The position numbers and the translations under genes are program-made. From Brachionus rotundiformis (taxonomy: Eukaryota; Rotifera; Eurotatoria; Ploima; Brachionidae), in the NCBI GenBank assembly GCA_016802295.1, contig JAESIW010000138.1, forward strand, positions 4,863,486 to 4,927,485: a DNA stretch of 64,000 nt, read 5' to 3'. Each line of letters starts with the position of its first letter. Within the stretch, counting starts at the first letter, position 1. The notes beneath the pieces were generated by a model. It ran no database searches. It was given only the letters and a program-made list of their open reading frames with translations, and had not been told where the DNA came from. Below are positions 61,539 to 64,000 of this stretch, in pieces.

Positions 61539-62103
61539 AAAAATTATCATTCATTTGACAAAATATACAACTAAATAATGACATTTTAAATGAAATAGTT
61601 TTTCTATTCATATTTGAGCGATTCATCGTTATAAATGCTGATTTAACTGTTTTATAATATTTTAATACATTTTATCAACTTATTTGACTATTTTATTGCA
61701 CAAGGTTCTATTTTTATGTTTTTTGGAAAAAAGGTTTCAAATTTTCTGTTTTATTAAATTAAATGTATTTAAACACTGCTCCAAAGTTATTAATGATTAA
61801 AAACATAAGTTTATTGAGTTAATTCGTAAAATATTGATCAATTTAAGTTAAAACATATTGTTTTAGAAATAACAATTATCTTTCGTAGAATATTAAATAA
61901 ATTGTACGTTTTGATTAATAAGTAATAATTTAGGTACAATTTGATTGCAATTAATCGATTTGCAAGGTTAAATTGATTCATCGTTATAAATGCTGATTTA
62001 ACTGTTTTATAATATTTTAATACATTTTATCAACTTATTTGACTATTTTAATGCACAAGGTTCTATTTTTATGTTTTTTGGAAAAAGAGTTGCATAATTT
62101 CTG
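61539..62103. repeat. AT-rich repeat (right flank of viral cluster)
   Basis: Same family as 53050-54305, here mainly in + orientation: ATACAACTAAATAATGAC, later GCACAAGGTTCTATTTTTATG at about 61699, then ACACTGCTCCAAAGTTATTA at about 61775. A second partial copy of the middle part follows at about 61975-62100. Opposite orientation to 53865-54305, so the two flanks form a long inverted repeat around the viral DNA. No coding capacity. Confidence 0.8.
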
Positions 62104-63097
62104 TATTTTTAAATTTACAATATGGCAAGTTCTAAAAACTATTTTACTAAATATCACTTATTTTTAAATTAAAAAAGCCAAAAAAAAATGAAATAAGGAC
62201 TAATAAAATTTAAAAAAATAGGTTTTTAGTCTTGGCTTTTATTTGTTCTATGGATCATTTTGATTCCTGGTATAAAGTTAGGCATAATATTTTGTTCAAA
62301 AAAAGGCTTTTTGGGTATTTTTTTTTTTTTTTAAATCAAAATTTCTCGTTTTTTCAGATAGATATCTAAATGATTTTATTGAAAATGAAGCTATTATATC
62401 TTAAAAAGAAAATGTTGAATTTTTTTTCATAAAAACTTTTCAATTAAGAGAAATTGACAATAATTTAAAATCATTTCAAAACAAAATAATTAAAATTAGA
62501 AAAATTTAAAATAATTTATGAAAATTTTAAGAATTATTAAAATTAATTTTATACATTTTAGCATTTTGAATAAATTTGTATAATTTTAAATGCAAAATTA
62601 TTATACATTATAATAATTAACGTAATTATTTCGAATTCAAATTTTTTTATTATCTTTTATTTAAAAAATTATTTTATTTTTTAGATACAATAAATTTATT
62701 CATTAAAATTAATTGTGTTCTATTTTGTGTTTAGTTAATTAATTGCTAAAATAATAATAAATTAAAGATTACTGTGGCCTTAGTGATTACTTAGTTTTGA
62801 ACAAAAATTTAAAAATAAATTAGAAACATTTTGCCAACTATGGCGACTCAATGAGTTCTGTATTTTTTTTCGATTATTGTTTGATTAAAGATTCTATTTA
62901 TTTTTACTAAATCTTTTGTAATTTATGAAAAATAATGTCAAATAATTTTTTCGATTCAAGAAACTACTTACACTTCTTCTTTTTTCTTACTAGAAGATCT
63001 TTCAACAAATAATATCTTAAATTGTCAAGAAAGAGTTATTAGAAAGAAAACAAAATAGCAAAAGTAAATTTATTGAGCTTTTTAATTATATATTTTA
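62104..63097. other. intergenic, no gene seen
   Basis: About 1 kb of AT-rich DNA between the flank repeat and the tail of the LINE-type element. Nothing recognised. Confidence 0.5.
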
Positions 63098-63098
63098 A

Positions 63099-64000
63099 AA
63101 TAATAATAATAATAATAATGAGCTACAGCAGATTAACTGCGGAGCAAGACAATAAGTCGCCTCGCTATGGTAGCTGTCTGATTTTTAACATAAGTCCTTA
63201 TAGTTGTTTAATTATGTTAATAGGAAAATTAATTATTTCAATTTTAAATGTTTATCGAGCTTGTTTTTAAATTCATTCACGGATTTTGCATTGGTAACTA
63301 CTATTGGTAATTTGTTCCACTCGTTTACCACACGATTTGTCAGGAAGCAATCTCTATTTTGAGTTTTTGTCAATTGTCTGGTTAGTCTTCTTGGATGTCC
63401 TCGGATTCCACCAGCTGGACCAGTTGATGAAAGTGCATGACTTTTGATGTATGGGTTCTGTAATTGAACATTACTTAGTCCATTCAGTATTTTGAAGGTT
63501 TCGATTAAGTCTCCGCGTTCACGTCTTGCCTTGAGTGTGGTAAGTCCCAATCTTCTGAGTCTCTCTTCATAATCCAGATTTTTTAAGTTAATTACTAATT
63601 TTGTAGCTCTTCTTTGAACTTTTTCGAGAATATTTGAGTCTTTTTTGGTGTAGGGGTTCCAGGCTGCTACTGCATACTCAAGATGTGGTCTGACAAACGA
63701 AACATACAACTGCTTAAATGTACTTACAGACCAGCATTTAAAGGCCTGTTTTAATTGACCTAAAACTGCATTAGCTCTGTACGCTGCTTGTGTCGCTTGA
63801 TGGGTCCATTTCAAGTCGTCTGTTAAATAGATTCCAAGATCTTTCTCAACGCTTGTTTGGATAATTGGTAAGTTGTTCATTGATAAATCAATTCTGTTGA
63901 TGGTTTTATTTTTGAAGAACATGAATTTGCATTTGTCTTCGTTAAATTTCAGTTGCCAATCAGTCGACCATTTGGCAACTCTGTCAATGTCTGTTTGCAA
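63099..64000 (-). mobile_element. LINE-type (non-LTR) retrotransposon, 3' part
   Basis: An open frame from the window edge to the stop at 63233 (255 codons or more) encodes the C-terminal part of a reverse-transcriptase polyprotein: ADKWSTDW-type thumb text (here VAKWSTDWQLKFNEDKCKFM), VEKDLGIYLTDDLKWT, FVRPHLEYAVAAWNPYTKKD, VQRRATKLVINLKNL, and a C-terminus VNEWNKLPIVVTNAKSVNEF. The catalytic motifs would lie to the right of the window. The 3' UTR ends GCTGTAGCTCATTATT and an (ATT)n tail (63099-63119). The UTR also shares AGCTACCATAG with the dead element at 36003-37590, so the two are relatives. No stops or frameshifts are seen in the visible part, so this copy is younger. Confidence 0.9.

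Overview
The window is strongly AT-rich nuclear DNA of an invertebrate animal. Its genes are split by very short introns (about 38-70 nt, GT...AG) and use the standard stop codons. The gene set includes an innexin, an ERG/FLI-type ETS factor, an Mnt-like bHLH factor, rabconnectin-3 and an intermediate filament protein. This, with the compact introns and base composition, suggests a small lophotrochozoan-type animal, most likely a monogonont rotifer such as Brachionus. That identification is an inference.

Positions 1-34155 are gene-dense host DNA. In order: an Mnt-like bHLH-zip repressor (-, runs off the left edge); an unrecognised 188-aa gene (+); V-ATPase V0 subunit d (-), head-to-head with the V-ATPase assembly factor DMXL/rabconnectin-3 alpha (+, 17 exons, 3219 aa); a DGAT2/MOGAT-family acyltransferase (-); a single-exon innexin (-); a 17-exon type I membrane protein with LolA-like and PAN-like modules (-); and a five-exon gene that appears to join a PDZ domain, a very long low-complexity region and an intermediate-filament rod (-). 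Exon joins were worked out by eye from splice sites and reading phase.

Positions 34156-49000 are sparser. They hold a duplicated fragment of the PDZ gene, a dead LINE-type element, a small four-TM MARVEL-like protein (-), an ETS factor (-) beside a 4.8-kb stretch without genes, and an intronless fucose-1-phosphate guanylyltransferase (+).

Positions 49246-64000 are mobile and viral. A decayed Ty3/gypsy-type gag-pol is followed by an AT-rich inverted-repeat family. That repeat family flanks a cluster (54306-61538) of endogenous parvovirus-like DNA. The cluster has two Rep-type genes on the + strand: one is internally deleted, and the other keeps an HUH-like and an SF3-helicase-like region. It also has three capsid-type genes on the - strand, several copies of a terminal repeat with a G-tract, one of them inverted, and a 358-base run of N. 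Rep and capsid genes converge, as in ambisense densoviruses. All Rep copies, and at least two capsid copies, are broken. The window closes with the 3' part of a second LINE-type element on the - strand.
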